A stretch of 64,000 nt of DNA from Dyadobacter psychrotolerans. Lineage in GTDB: Bacteria > Bacteroidota > Bacteroidia > Cytophagales > Spirosomataceae. The stretch spans positions 124,001 through 188,000 of the forward strand of contig NZ_SMFL01000011.1 of the NCBI RefSeq assembly GCF_004349265.1. Direction: 5' to 3'. Position 1 is the stretch's first letter. Each line of letters opens with the position of its first letter. The notes under the pieces were generated by a model. It saw only the letters and a program-made list of their open reading frames with translations. It was not told where the DNA came from and searched no databases. This document shows positions 8,692-18,382 of the stretch, piece by piece. A program made the translations under genes and the position numbers.

Positions 8692-10542
8692 TTAATGGAA
8701 TGGATTACGAACGATTTTAGGATTGTTATCGATCACGATCTGTTCGATTGAGGAATAGTAATTGCCCATTTGGAAAAACCTTGGAGCACGGAAACGTGGA
8801 GCAACCAACTTATCAAAAACATACTTTCCATGTGTTTCATGGCCCGGACGAACTACGCGATATGGATACAAAGCATAAATTACGGCATCAGGATTGGACG
8901 CATTGCCGTTCCATACTTCGTGTGCAATTCTCCATCTTTTCAAATCCCAAACCCGGTGATCTTCAAAGGCAAGTTCAACTCTGCGTTCGTTTTGAAGGCG
9001 ATCGATTGTAAGCGCTTTAAGGCTGCCGGCACCAAAACCTGCTCTTTCGCGCACCACATTTACGTATTTTAACGCATCAGCAGTTTTACCCAGTTCCAGA
9101 GCAGCCTCACTGGCATTCAGATAAATTTCACCAAGACGGAAACGGATCCACCACATATCGCTGCGAATACCGCGTGTGCTTGACATGGCTGTTTGATCCA
9201 CATATTTTCTTAGATAAAAGCCTGAATTGGTGACTTCTGTTTGTGAACGCTGGGGGCCTGAAGAGCCGGTTAATAATCCGCCATCTTCGTAATTAGATCC
9301 TAAAACATTGGATTCCACGTTTTGAAAAGCACTGGTAGTTGCGTTCCAAAGCTTCACACCCGCCTGTATCTGCACAGGAATTCCTCGGAACGAAGTGCCG
9401 GGAAAGATTACAGTTCCGTATAAACGGGCGTCTTTATTGGCAAAAATATCCTGCGGGTTGGTATAGTAAACATAATCTGTGTTAGCCGCATTTCTGTTTT
9501 TCAATTCTCCCGAAGTTCCGTCCAGATACTCGTAATCTTCAACCAGGTTGAGCGATGGCGTGATCGACGATGATGACAGGTTATCTTCTCTTACATTCCG
9601 GGCGATGTTGTCATAAGTAAAACCATGTCTTTTATCCTTACTTACCAGAAAATCCTGAGCCAGGATAACTTCCCGGTTTGCTGATTTTTTGGTGATCGCA
9701 TCATAAAAATTCTCACCCAGGTTTGGATTGGTTTTGTAAAGCTGATAAACACCGCTGTTGATGATTTCCTCCGAAGCCGCAAGTGCCTTGGTGTAATAAT
9801 CCGTTGCCCTTGAAGCCGGAATACCTACTTCTCCGCCTGGTGTCGAGATAGGAGAAGCCATCCTACCGTTGTATTTTGCAATGGATCCTGCGTAAAGCAT
9901 TGCACGGCTTTTCAAAGCCATTGCTGTATACTTGTTTGCGCGCGTGTTGCTGGTTCCATTCCCAAGCTGATCTTTAATTGCATCCAGTTCGGTGGCGATG
10001 AAATCATACACTTCGGATTCTTTATTGCGTGGCTGCTGAAGGTAGGATGGGTTGCCATTGAAATCATAGATCAACTGTTTGGTTACCAGCGGCACACCAC
10101 CCATTCTTTTTACCAGTTCAAAGTAAACAAAGGCTCTGAGGAATCTCAATTCAGCCGAGAACTGGCTTTTTTGCGTAGCTGACAGTGATGTTCCAAATGT
10201 TTCGATGTTCTCAATAGCCAGGTTTATATCCCTGATCAAAGTATAATCCCAAAGCCTCCATCGGTCGAAAGGATAAGACACGATGTTGTTCCGGCCATCG
10301 TCGTTGTTCGACCACATCGCTTCATCATAAGCTGCAAATTCAGCCCAGCCTGTGGTGAGTGACGTATGAGCAGGAAGGCGATCGTAATAGTTGGCAAGCA
10401 AGCCTGTGATCAGTTTGGAGTCGTTCCAGATCTGTTCTTCCAGAATAATGTTCTGCGGCTTTCTGTCAAGCCATTCTTCTGCACATCCCGAAAGAACCAG
10501 GATAGTGAAGATTAAAATGATATGTTTTGATAATCTTGTCAT
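8692..10542 (-). CDS. SusD/RagB-family outer membrane glycan-binding lipoprotein
   Basis: This 616-residue protein has a lipobox at C20 (VLSGC) and the alpha-helical tetratricopeptide-rich SusD fold. The N-terminal SusD-like part (about 22-230; LDRKPQNIILEEQIW, then LRFLRAFVYFELVKRMGGVP) and the C-terminal RagB part (about 300-616; GEIYLNASEAALELGKTADA and ERRVELAFEDHRVWDLKRW) are both complete. SusD lids the SusC channel and delivers glycan to it. It lies 10 bp after SusC on the same strand. The adjacent GH43 enzyme suggests arabinan or a related arabinose-rich glycan as ligand; that part is inference. Confidence 0.96.
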   Translation of the reverse strand: MTRLSKHIILIFTILVLSGCAEEWLDRKPQNIILEEQIWNDSKLITGLLANYYDRLPAHTSLTTGWAEFAAYDEAMWSNNDDGRNNIVSYPFDRWRLWDYTLIRDINLAIENIETFGTSLSATQKSQFSAELRFLRAFVYFELVKRMGGVPLVTKQLIYDFNGNPSYLQQPRNKESEVYDFIATELDAIKDQLGNGTSNTRANKYTAMALKSRAMLYAGSIAKYNGRMASPISTPGGEVGIPASRATDYYTKALAASEEIINSGVYQLYKTNPNLGENFYDAITKKSANREVILAQDFLVSKDKRHGFTYDNIARNVREDNLSSSSITPSLNLVEDYEYLDGTSGELKNRNAANTDYVYYTNPQDIFANKDARLYGTVIFPGTSFRGIPVQIQAGVKLWNATTSAFQNVESNVLGSNYEDGGLLTGSSGPQRSQTEVTNSGFYLRKYVDQTAMSSTRGIRSDMWWIRFRLGEIYLNASEAALELGKTADALKYVNVVRERAGFGAGSLKALTIDRLQNERRVELAFEDHRVWDLKRWRIAHEVWNGNASNPDAVIYALYPYRVVRPGHETHGKYVFDKLVAPRFRAPRFFQMGNYYSSIEQIVIDNNPKIVRNPFH

Positions 10543-10552
10543 GTCTGAGAAA

Positions 10553-13500
10553 TTAGAAAGTGATGTTGAAACCTGCGTTGAACAGACGTTGCTGCGGGTA
10601 AACCAATGCGTTGCCGGAAGAAATTTCAGGATCGATTCCGTATTTTTTTACATTATCAATCGAGAATAAATTACTTGCATTTACATAAATACGAAGTCCG
10701 CTGCTGCCCAGTTTTTTAAAGATCTTTTGGTCAAAGTTGTAACCCAGCTCAATGTTACGAAGACGGATGTACCTTACGTTGGTAATCCAGAAGTCACTTT
10801 TACGGAAATTGACATGACTGGAATTGTCCTTACGTATAGCTGGGTAAGTTCCCGCAATCCAGGCGCTGTTCGGGTCGTATGGATCAGCACGGTGCCAGCG
10901 GTCTTCCAGCATGAAGTCAGGTGAAGTTCCATTATTCTGATACGGAATTTTCAACTCCCAGTTCCGTTGAAAACTTTGAAGTGATGCCCCGGCAAAATCA
11001 AAGAATAAAGAAAAACCTTTGTACGCCACGCTGCCGTTGAATGCAAAACTCAGGTATGGGTTGGCGCCTTCTGCATAACCGATCGGACGCTCGTCCAGGT
11101 AATTGATGATGCCGTCCTGATTTACATCTTTGTAAATAAAATCACCCGGAAGCTGTGTTCTGTTTCCCTGTTCGTCATTGTTGATCGGGTGGCTTTCAAT
11201 TTCCTGCATAGACTGGAACTGGCCAACTACCTGATAACCCCAGTTGATATTTCCCCAGCGGTCTACGTACGAATCGCGGTATTCGTTGTAGGAGTTTCCA
11301 AAACGCGGTTTGTAAAAATCAAGATCCTTACGACGTGACAAAGTTGCGTTTGCACTAACTGTGTAATCAACCTGGCCGACTGAGCTTTTGTAGGTAAGCA
11401 CCCCTTCCATACCACGATGTGTATCGCTGTTCAGGTTTTCGTTTGGTAAAGAATAACCTACTTCTGACGGAAGCAAAACGTCATAACGCGCCGCAGGAAG
11501 ACCTTCTCTTTTTCTCTCAAAAATATCAAACTGACCATTCAATTTTCCTCCTAAAAAACCGAAGTCGATCCCAAGGTTGGTTGAAATGTTGGTGATCCAG
11601 GATAGTGTTGTAATAGGTAAACCTCTCGGGCGAACACCAATGTTATAAGTCCCGTCAAAAATGGCGCTTCCCTGAAGAAAGTTGTAACCTGGCAAATAAC
11701 TAAATGGCGCTACAAGAAAAGCATCATTAGCCAGACGGTCGCTACCGGTACGTCCGTAAGAGGCACGGATTTTCAGGTTGCTGAAAATATTTTCCATTTT
11801 TCCTCCGAAAAATGTTTCCTCCGAAATCCGCCATCCGGCTGAAACACCCGGGAAGAATCCGAATCGTTTACCCGGAGCATAAAGAAAAGATCCGTCATAC
11901 CGTCCAACACCTTCAATCAGATATTTTTGTTTGTAGTTGTAATTAACCCTTCCGATATAACCCGCACGGGCTTCTGTACTCCATTCGTCAATCAAAATAT
12001 CCTGGTTTGCAAATGACATCAGCGGAATATAGTTATTTGGCGGCACGGTGTGTACAACCATGTAGGTATTCACATTATCCGATTGCTCATAAGCAGCAAC
12101 CGCAGATATTTCGTGGTCACCAAATGTTTTGTTGTAGCTCAGCTGGAATTGGGCAAAACGATCAATTACGTTACGTTTGCGACGCTCTCTCCAGGGATTC
12201 TGGTTTCCTCCTCCGGCAACTACATTGTAAGTATCTTTTGCTGCATCGTAGGTATAAGCGTCGTAAGTATATTCAAAACCGTCGAAGTCGAAATTGCGGT
12301 ACTGATAAGAGTAAGTTCCCTTTGCCTTTAAACCAAATGCGAAGTCGTATTCAGCATAAAAGTTGCCCTTTACAACACGGTCAATTTCGTCAATATAACC
12401 TGTGATTTCTTTTTTGTAAGTAGCCGGATTTACGTTCACGTTATGTGTCTGGTTGATGTATTTCGGATTGTCGTTTGCATACGGGCGTTCCGTAGGCCAC
12501 ATCGTGAAAATACTCAGGAACGGATTGAAATAGTCATCCAGTCCGGGAACACCTGTTTGTTGACGGTCTTCAATACGGGCGCTGATCTGTGCGCCGACTT
12601 TTAACCTTTTTGTAACACTGGATTCAATATTCGCCTGAACATTGGTTCTTCTGAATTTAAAATCCTCTATCAACGCGTCCTGGTTCAAATGACCCACCGA
12701 CAGGAAGTAATTGATCTTTTCAGTTCCTCCGGACACATTGGCATTGACAGAATACTGCGGCACATTCGGCCGCATCACCATTTTGTAGTAGTCAAAACTC
12801 TGATATCCTTTTTCTGTTCCTGCTTTCCATTTTTCGAGTTCAGCCGGTGCAATGGAAGGAGTACGTCCCTGGTTCACGTCCGATTCAACAAGGCCGCGCA
12901 TGTGCTGATAGGCATTTGCAGGTTTTGGGTAACGTGTAAAGTTTTGCAGACCGTAATATCCTGAAATATTAATTTTGGCAGGACCATCGCCCGCTTTTCC
13001 TCTTTTCGTTGTAACGAGCACAACACCATTGGCAGCACGCAAACCGTAAATAGCGGCAGATGCATCTTTCAGGATCGATATGCTTTCAATATCGTTTTGT
13101 CCAAGGTTGTTAAAGTTACCTGCATCCGAGGGTACACCATCGATGACATACAGCGGTGTTCCCAAATTCCGGATCTGGATGGTAGTGGAAGCTCCCGGGC
13201 GTGCATCTGCTTTACGGGCAGTGATACCCTGAACCCGTCCTACAAGCGCATCTGAAGTTCCGATAGCCGGTGTTCGTATCAGATCTTTTGCCTGAACATT
13301 ACTAACTGCACCGGTGACAGTAGCGGAGGATTGTGTACCATAACCTACTACTACCACCTCTGTCAGATCTTCGCTGCTCGGTACCATCGTTACGTCAAAA
13401 GTGGTTCTGTTTCCGATTGGCAAATCCTGAGAAGTATAACCAATAAAGGAAAAGGTCACGATTTCGGCAGCATCATTTACGATAAGGGAGAAGGACCCAT

Positions 13501-13747
13501 CGGAATTTGTTGTGGTTCCCGTTGTACTGCCTTTTACAACCACACTTACCCCCGGAAGAGGCGTTTTCTTTTCATCTACAATTTTACCTGTTAAAGTTTT
13601 GTCAACAGTTCTGATAAACTCAATATTGGATGATTTTGAGTTTGTTACGGCCGCGCTTAGTTCCTGGGGCATGAGCCATCCTGATACCACGAAGGCACAA
13701 AGAGGTCTGCAAAGTCCCTGGAAGGGATTTCGTCTAATTGGGTTCAT
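10553..13747 (-). CDS. SusC/RagA-family TonB-dependent outer membrane transporter
   Basis: This 1064-residue receptor imports oligosaccharides through the outer membrane using TonB energy. After an N-terminal export segment (to about residue 33), a carboxypeptidase-D regulatory-like domain (about 50-130; LTGKIVDEKKTPLPGVSV) precedes the TonB box region EVVVVGYG. The plug (about 140-255; PLYVIDGVPSD, then ILKDASAAIYGLRAANGVVLV) and the long beta-barrel follow, with a C-terminus ending in an aromatic residue (NITF) as expected for barrel assembly. It is the first gene of the operon continuing to SusD, DUF3823 and GH43. The 278-bp AT-rich region upstream must hold the promoter. No hybrid two-component regulator or ECF/anti-sigma pair lies next to it. 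Confidence 0.96.
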   Translation of the reverse strand: MNPIRRNPFQGLCRPLCAFVVSGWLMPQELSAAVTNSKSSNIEFIRTVDKTLTGKIVDEKKTPLPGVSVVVKGSTTGTTTNSDGSFSLIVNDAAEIVTFSFIGYTSQDLPIGNRTTFDVTMVPSSEDLTEVVVVGYGTQSSATVTGAVSNVQAKDLIRTPAIGTSDALVGRVQGITARKADARPGASTTIQIRNLGTPLYVIDGVPSDAGNFNNLGQNDIESISILKDASAAIYGLRAANGVVLVTTKRGKAGDGPAKINISGYYGLQNFTRYPKPANAYQHMRGLVESDVNQGRTPSIAPAELEKWKAGTEKGYQSFDYYKMVMRPNVPQYSVNANVSGGTEKINYFLSVGHLNQDALIEDFKFRRTNVQANIESSVTKRLKVGAQISARIEDRQQTGVPGLDDYFNPFLSIFTMWPTERPYANDNPKYINQTHNVNVNPATYKKEITGYIDEIDRVVKGNFYAEYDFAFGLKAKGTYSYQYRNFDFDGFEYTYDAYTYDAAKDTYNVVAGGGNQNPWRERRKRNVIDRFAQFQLSYNKTFGDHEISAVAAYEQSDNVNTYMVVHTVPPNNYIPLMSFANQDILIDEWSTEARAGYIGRVNYNYKQKYLIEGVGRYDGSFLYAPGKRFGFFPGVSAGWRISEETFFGGKMENIFSNLKIRASYGRTGSDRLANDAFLVAPFSYLPGYNFLQGSAIFDGTYNIGVRPRGLPITTLSWITNISTNLGIDFGFLGGKLNGQFDIFERKREGLPAARYDVLLPSEVGYSLPNENLNSDTHRGMEGVLTYKSSVGQVDYTVSANATLSRRKDLDFYKPRFGNSYNEYRDSYVDRWGNINWGYQVVGQFQSMQEIESHPINNDEQGNRTQLPGDFIYKDVNQDGIINYLDERPIGYAEGANPYLSFAFNGSVAYKGFSLFFDFAGASLQSFQRNWELKIPYQNNGTSPDFMLEDRWHRADPYDPNSAWIAGTYPAIRKDNSSHVNFRKSDFWITNVRYIRLRNIELGYNFDQKIFKKLGSSGLRIYVNASNLFSIDNVKKYGIDPEISSGNALVYPQQRLFNAGFNITF

Positions 13748-13902
13748 ATGTTTAAAATTTGGTTAGATGGTGATCGTTAAATTAGTTTTAGTTTAATTGT
13801 TTAATTATAAAAAATATAGTTTTAATTATATTTAAATTTAGGCAAAAAAAGACGTGTCAAGCGGGTTGGTACCGGCTTTCAAGGACTTGGAAGAAAACTT
13901 AT

Positions 13903-13946
13903 GTTCAGATCAGTAAGTAATGATTTTTTAACTCACTGATCTGAAC
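13903..13946. repeat. 12-bp-arm inverted repeat upstream of susC operon
   Basis: GTTCAGATCAGT (13903-13914) and ACTGATCTGAAC (13935-13946) are perfect inverted copies with a 20-bp loop. The site lies after the stop of the large ThuA-PVC lipoprotein gene and about 155 bp upstream of susC, both on the minus strand. The loop is AT-rich and no clean T-tract follows the stem, so it may be a terminator, an mRNA 3'-end stabiliser or a regulator site. The remainder of this 278-bp gap is AT-rich leader. Confidence 0.45.
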
Positions 13947-14025
13947 GCATTACACTAAACGTATCTGATTACTTTTTTTTGACTGTTTTCATTGGCATAA
14001 GCATGTTTTTAAACCAACACTTCAC

Positions 14026-17000
14026 TTACTGTTTTACAACTTTCATAACCCCGGTCATTAATCTCCAATGGCCTGGGAACGTACAAACGAACGGGTAATC
14101 TCCGGTTTGGTCAGGTACTACAAATCTTAGTTTGAAAGTCTGTCCAGGATTTACCAATGGCGTCGCAGCGATGATCTGCGGAATATTTGGAACATAGTTT
14201 TTCTCGGCACCGTCTTTTGCAGTAATCATTTTGTCGGCTGCTGCACCGATGATCGGAGTAGTTTTTGGTTTACCAACAACAATGTTGTGCTGCATAGCGT
14301 CTGGATTTTCGAATACGATTTCAACTGTTTTACCAGCTACTGCGGTAAATTCAGTAACGTCGAATTTCATTTCCTCACGAATGGCTTTAATCTTAACAAT
14401 CTGAATATTCGGATCAACAGGAGCTTCATCTTTTACTCCATAAGATTCAAGAAGTGAAGTGAACCTTGCACTAAGATCTTCCGGAATTTCATTTTTGATC
14501 GAAGTTAGCAATGTTTTGTTTGCTTCCGTCGGCGCTTCTTTCCTGCGTGGATTCCATGCGCCAAGAACACCTTTCATCACGGCGTTACGTCCCTGAGGAT
14601 CCAGTGATTGGGCCGTTTTGATAAGACCAATCACCTCGTCACCTTTTGCAAACGAAGTGTAACCGCGTGTTGCGCGTTCCAATGCAAAATCAGACAGACG
14701 ATCCAGACGACGAACTTCAAAGCTTTTGGTTAATGTATTGTTACGGTTATCGTCCTTTTCAGGAACCACATTATCCTGGTCAATTGTAGCAGTAACATTT
14801 ACTTTACCTGCCTCGTCGGAAGTAAAGTTGAACGTACTTCTCCACGGACCATTGTTACCTTCAGTCAGTTTAATGGTTTCACCCGGAGCAATACCATTGT
14901 TAAGCTGCTTGCTGATGTAGTTGCTGTTCAAAGAACGGCTTCTGATACCAACACTCACAACAGGTACAAGGTCCTTAGGCACTGCCACACTTCCCTGGTT
15001 AGTAATTTCAATCGTTACCCGTGCATTTTCGCGAACATAAGGTGTAACAGGATCAATCGTGATATTTGTGATGGCAAGTTCAGCAGTTCCCTGTACGGTT
15101 ACTTTACCTGCTGCATCTCCGTGGTTCATTTTGGAATGATCCATACCAGCCATTGATTTAGCATCCTGTTTTGCACCCGCAGGAGCAGATCCGGCTTTAC
15201 TTGCGCGCTGTGCAAGGTACTTTTGAAGCAACTTGCCATTCTGAGCGTTAAGAACAGCGGCAAATGCATCCGGCATCCAGCGGTCGTCAGCCTGTGCGTA
15301 AGTATCAAGCAATGACAGGATTGCTGTTTCTGTTTCGGGAGTGTAAGTAATTTCTGATAAAGCAAGCAAAGTGTTCAGCACAACAAGCGGTTCTTTGTCA
15401 TGCAGCGCATCGGCAGTCAGTAAAGACTTGGCGGTAGAAGCAGTTCTAGGTAAAACCTGAACAGCAGTTTTGCGGACATCGTTGGATGGATGTTTCAAAG
15501 CCTCTGTCACAACTGCCAGAACCTGCGGATCTTCAATTGCGCCTAGTCCCTGTAAAGTCCAAAGTGCATGAATAACGGCGGTATTTAAACCAACCTCATC
15601 CACAGATTTATCTTTTGCAATTTCAACCAGTTTTGAAACAACATCTTTATTGCCACGCTCCACAAGTAATCTCTGTGCGTGACTTCTCCATAACATGTTT
15701 GTGTTTTTCAAAGTAGCAACCAATTCATCAGGACGGGATTTGCTCAGTGAAACTGGCTTGTATGCAGGTGCACCTTTGTATGCAATGCGGTACAAACGTC
15801 CGTGAGTGAAATCTCTCAATGGAGTCTCATAAGCATTTCCCTTTCCATTGTCAGCTCCTTTTGGAGTAGGGTTGTGCTGAATGATATAGCTATACCAGTC
15901 TGCAACCCAAACAGCTCCATCCGGGCCTACCTCTGCAAAAACAGGAGCAACCCATTCGTCAGCACCAGCCAGAAGGTTAAAACCAAGTTTATCTTCAAAG
16001 TCAGTGCCTTTTTTATCCATAATATTCTGGTGAAGAATATGTCCGGTTGGCTCTGAAACAAAGGCAATCTTATTCCAGTATTTCTTCGGATAGGCGCGGG
16101 CCGTATAGAAATTGTGACCTGCTGCTGCGGTGAAACCACCGAATACGTCAACCTGGCGCACTTTTTCAGTAATCGGCTGCATGTCCTTATGCGTATCTGT
16201 GCTGCGGCCTCCGTTGTCAACTCTGCTTTCGCCAAAGTAACGGTTAGGAATGGCACTGTACCAGCCATGCGAATTGTTTGCAGTTGATCCGAAAAGATCT
16301 CCTGCTTCGTTGAAACCAAGTCCCCAGGTATTGTTTGAAGTTCTGGTGACGATTTCCATATCAGTTCCATCCGGTTTGAAACGGAATAGCGCCTGGCCGA
16401 AATTCAGAGAATCGCTCTGAGGTAATTTACCTTTGAAACCTGAATAACCTACTGATCCGTAGACCCAGTTATCAAATCCATAATGCAGGTTAGATGGTCC
16501 TGCATGGGTATCTCCTGTTCCAAATCCGCTGAAAAGAATCTTTTTAACATCAGCTTTGTCATCACCGTTGGTATCCTGCAAAAACAACATGTGTGGTGCC
16601 TGCGAAACAATAAGTCCTCCGTTTGCAAAAACAAGTCCGGTTGGAATACTCAAATCATCCGAGAATTTGGTGAATTTGTCTGCTTTTCCGTCTTTATCAG
16701 TGTCTTCGCAAATCAAAATATAGTCACTTCCGCCGGTGTCTTTACGCTCGTTCGGATAATCTTTGGTGATCAGAACAAATAACCTTCCGCGCTCATCCCA
16801 TGTCATGGCAATCGGGTGCATTACATCCGGTTCATGCGCAAAAACGTCCAGGGTAAAATCAACCGGGATCTGAATGTGTTTTACTGACTCTTCCGGCGAA
16901 AGCGGTAATTGCTGCAATTGAGCACCAGGGCGCTGTTCGTAGTTAGGAAGTTTCGCTTCACGGTATTCAAAAGGTTTGGGATTTAGACCGGCCAAAGCTT

Positions 17001-17769
17001 TTTTTGCATCGTCATTAACCGCCCAAAGGATTCCTTTTTCCAAAAGATCCTGAAACCCACGTGTACCCCAGGTACGTTCGTCATGACCATAAGCAGTATA
17101 AAATACGCGTCCTTTTCCATGCGTACGAACCCATGTATAAGGCTCATTTGCACGGCCAGGCTTGTCTTTTTCCTGATCTGCCTGAACAAGACGTTCAGTT
17201 AAAATGATGTTATCTGGCTGCAATAATTTGTGCAGGTAAGTTTCATCAACCGTTTTGAATGGTTTGACACCGGCGATTGCAGGATGATCAGGTTTTGACC
17301 AAACCGGCTGGATTGTATCCCAGGTATGTCTCCAGAACTGGCCACCGATCAATTTCACAACTTCCGGGTTGTTGCGGAAGCAGTATGAGGCGCAGTGTAC
17401 TGGAATAAATCCCTTTCCGCTGGCTACGAAATCAAGCAGTGCTGTTGCCTGCTGAGGCGCAATAGAATCCCAGTTGGCAAAAAGCATCAGGGCATCGTAC
17501 TTAGCCAGAGTTTCCGGATTAAGATCTTCCAGATCGTCGGTGTAAGTAAAGTTGAAACCTTTTGGTCCCAAAGCAGCCATAATCTGAGGAACGCGCTCTG
17601 CTGGTTTGTGATGGCCCACTTTATCTCCCATAAAAAGGATTTCGAGCCGGCGCGGCTTTGTTGCGTCTTTAGAAGATCCGCTTTTGACAGATGCATTCTG
17701 AGAGGACGGCTGAACGGCACAGCCCAAAAGGACAATACCAAACAGAAAGGATAATACTTTGGTTTTCAT
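14026..17769 (-). CDS. Multidomain lipoprotein: ThuA, PVC-type dehydrogenase propeller, HEAT, CARDB and azurin-like copper domain
   Basis: This 1247-residue lipoprotein (lipobox C17, VLLGC) has at least five parts. A ThuA domain (about 40-255) is followed by a PVC-type membrane-bound dehydrogenase propeller (about 295-660; EPDVMHPIAMTWDERGRLFV, and repeated DTDKDGKAD/DTNGDDKAD calcium-like loops) and helical HEAT-type repeats (about 680-840). A Met/His-rich linker (MAGMDHSKMNHGDA, near 870) leads to a CARDB-like beta domain (about 885-1000). At the C-terminus is a cupredoxin (about 1125-1247). Its H1161, C1229, H1234 and M1238 have the C-x4-H-x3-M spacing of a type 1 copper site as in azurin. 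No CxxCH haem motif is present. It probably oxidises a sugar or related substrate at the cell surface or in the periplasm and may pass electrons to copper; substrate unknown. It appears to be a single-gene unit. Confidence 0.85.
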   Translation of the reverse strand: MKTKVLSFLFGIVLLGCAVQPSSQNASVKSGSSKDATKPRRLEILFMGDKVGHHKPAERVPQIMAALGPKGFNFTYTDDLEDLNPETLAKYDALMLFANWDSIAPQQATALLDFVASGKGFIPVHCASYCFRNNPEVVKLIGGQFWRHTWDTIQPVWSKPDHPAIAGVKPFKTVDETYLHKLLQPDNIILTERLVQADQEKDKPGRANEPYTWVRTHGKGRVFYTAYGHDERTWGTRGFQDLLEKGILWAVNDDAKKALAGLNPKPFEYREAKLPNYEQRPGAQLQQLPLSPEESVKHIQIPVDFTLDVFAHEPDVMHPIAMTWDERGRLFVLITKDYPNERKDTGGSDYILICEDTDKDGKADKFTKFSDDLSIPTGLVFANGGLIVSQAPHMLFLQDTNGDDKADVKKILFSGFGTGDTHAGPSNLHYGFDNWVYGSVGYSGFKGKLPQSDSLNFGQALFRFKPDGTDMEIVTRTSNNTWGLGFNEAGDLFGSTANNSHGWYSAIPNRYFGESRVDNGGRSTDTHKDMQPITEKVRQVDVFGGFTAAAGHNFYTARAYPKKYWNKIAFVSEPTGHILHQNIMDKKGTDFEDKLGFNLLAGADEWVAPVFAEVGPDGAVWVADWYSYIIQHNPTPKGADNGKGNAYETPLRDFTHGRLYRIAYKGAPAYKPVSLSKSRPDELVATLKNTNMLWRSHAQRLLVERGNKDVVSKLVEIAKDKSVDEVGLNTAVIHALWTLQGLGAIEDPQVLAVVTEALKHPSNDVRKTAVQVLPRTASTAKSLLTADALHDKEPLVVLNTLLALSEITYTPETETAILSLLDTYAQADDRWMPDAFAAVLNAQNGKLLQKYLAQRASKAGSAPAGAKQDAKSMAGMDHSKMNHGDAAGKVTVQGTAELAITNITIDPVTPYVRENARVTIEITNQGSVAVPKDLVPVVSVGIRSRSLNSNYISKQLNNGIAPGETIKLTEGNNGPWRSTFNFTSDEAGKVNVTATIDQDNVVPEKDDNRNNTLTKSFEVRRLDRLSDFALERATRGYTSFAKGDEVIGLIKTAQSLDPQGRNAVMKGVLGAWNPRRKEAPTEANKTLLTSIKNEIPEDLSARFTSLLESYGVKDEAPVDPNIQIVKIKAIREEMKFDVTEFTAVAGKTVEIVFENPDAMQHNIVVGKPKTTPIIGAAADKMITAKDGAEKNYVPNIPQIIAATPLVNPGQTFKLRFVVPDQTGDYPFVCTFPGHWRLMTGVMKVVKQ

Positions 17770-17807
17770 TTAATTATAAAAAATGTTTCGTCTGTAAAAA
17801 CTTCTTA

Positions 17808-18285
17808 TCAATTGATCCAAGAGCTAATATTCTGGAAGTCAAATAAATAATTCTCTTTGTATTCGATTTGGAAATCATTCAACATCCTTAAATATTCTTC
17901 TTTAAAAGTATGTTTTTTGATGGTGAATCTCCTGGTTTTCAATGTACTTAATGACTGCATCTATATGTGATCGACTATAAGAAAATGCTGCGTAACCACG
18001 CTGCCAATTAAATACCGGAGCTTTGAATTTTTCTTTCAAAAATTTATTCGAAGAGGTTTTAATTTCTTCAACTAAATCCGGTAGTGGACTGGCGGGACTA
18101 TATCCTATAAAGATGTGAATATGATCCGGCATTCCATTTATTGCCAGTGGTTTCGATTTATTATTCTGAATGATACCACCGATGTACGCATATAGCTCAC
18201 TTTTCCAGGCTTTTTTAATTAAGCTTTCTCGTCCCTGAACAGAAAAAACCAGTTGAATATATAGTTGTGTGTAGGTATTTGCCAT
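17808..18285 (-). pseudogene. Y1 (HUH) transposase, IS200/IS605 or REP-associated type, frameshifted near the 3' end
   Basis: The intact frame runs 127 codons from ATG at 18285 to a stop at 17902-17904. It shows the HUH motif H55-I-H57 (MPDHIHIF) and the catalytic tyrosine Y114 in VIKYIENQ. Family members are about 150 residues and end in a K-[KH]-T-F-K-E-E-Y helix. Here that tail is present in another frame: after QEIHHQK a run of six A's shifts the frame, and removing one A gives KHTFKEEYLRMLNDFQIEY and an end at 17808. The last helix packs on the active site in this family, so the 127-residue product may be inactive. A polymerase-slippage product or a base-calling error in the homopolymer is possible. 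Four palindromes lie just upstream, as expected for REP-associated transposases. Confidence 0.75.
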
Positions 18286-18382
18286 TTGTGAAGTTGTATT
18301 TCATTGTCGTATTTAAAGTTTGTTGAGTAATACAAATGATTAATAGGTCAATGATAATAAAACAAATTCCAACAAGTATTTC

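Noticed and set aside
17808..17901. Programmed frameshift for the Y1 transposase
   Set aside because: The A6 run alone is weak evidence; no stimulatory structure or upstream signal was seen, and this transposase type is not known to use slippage.
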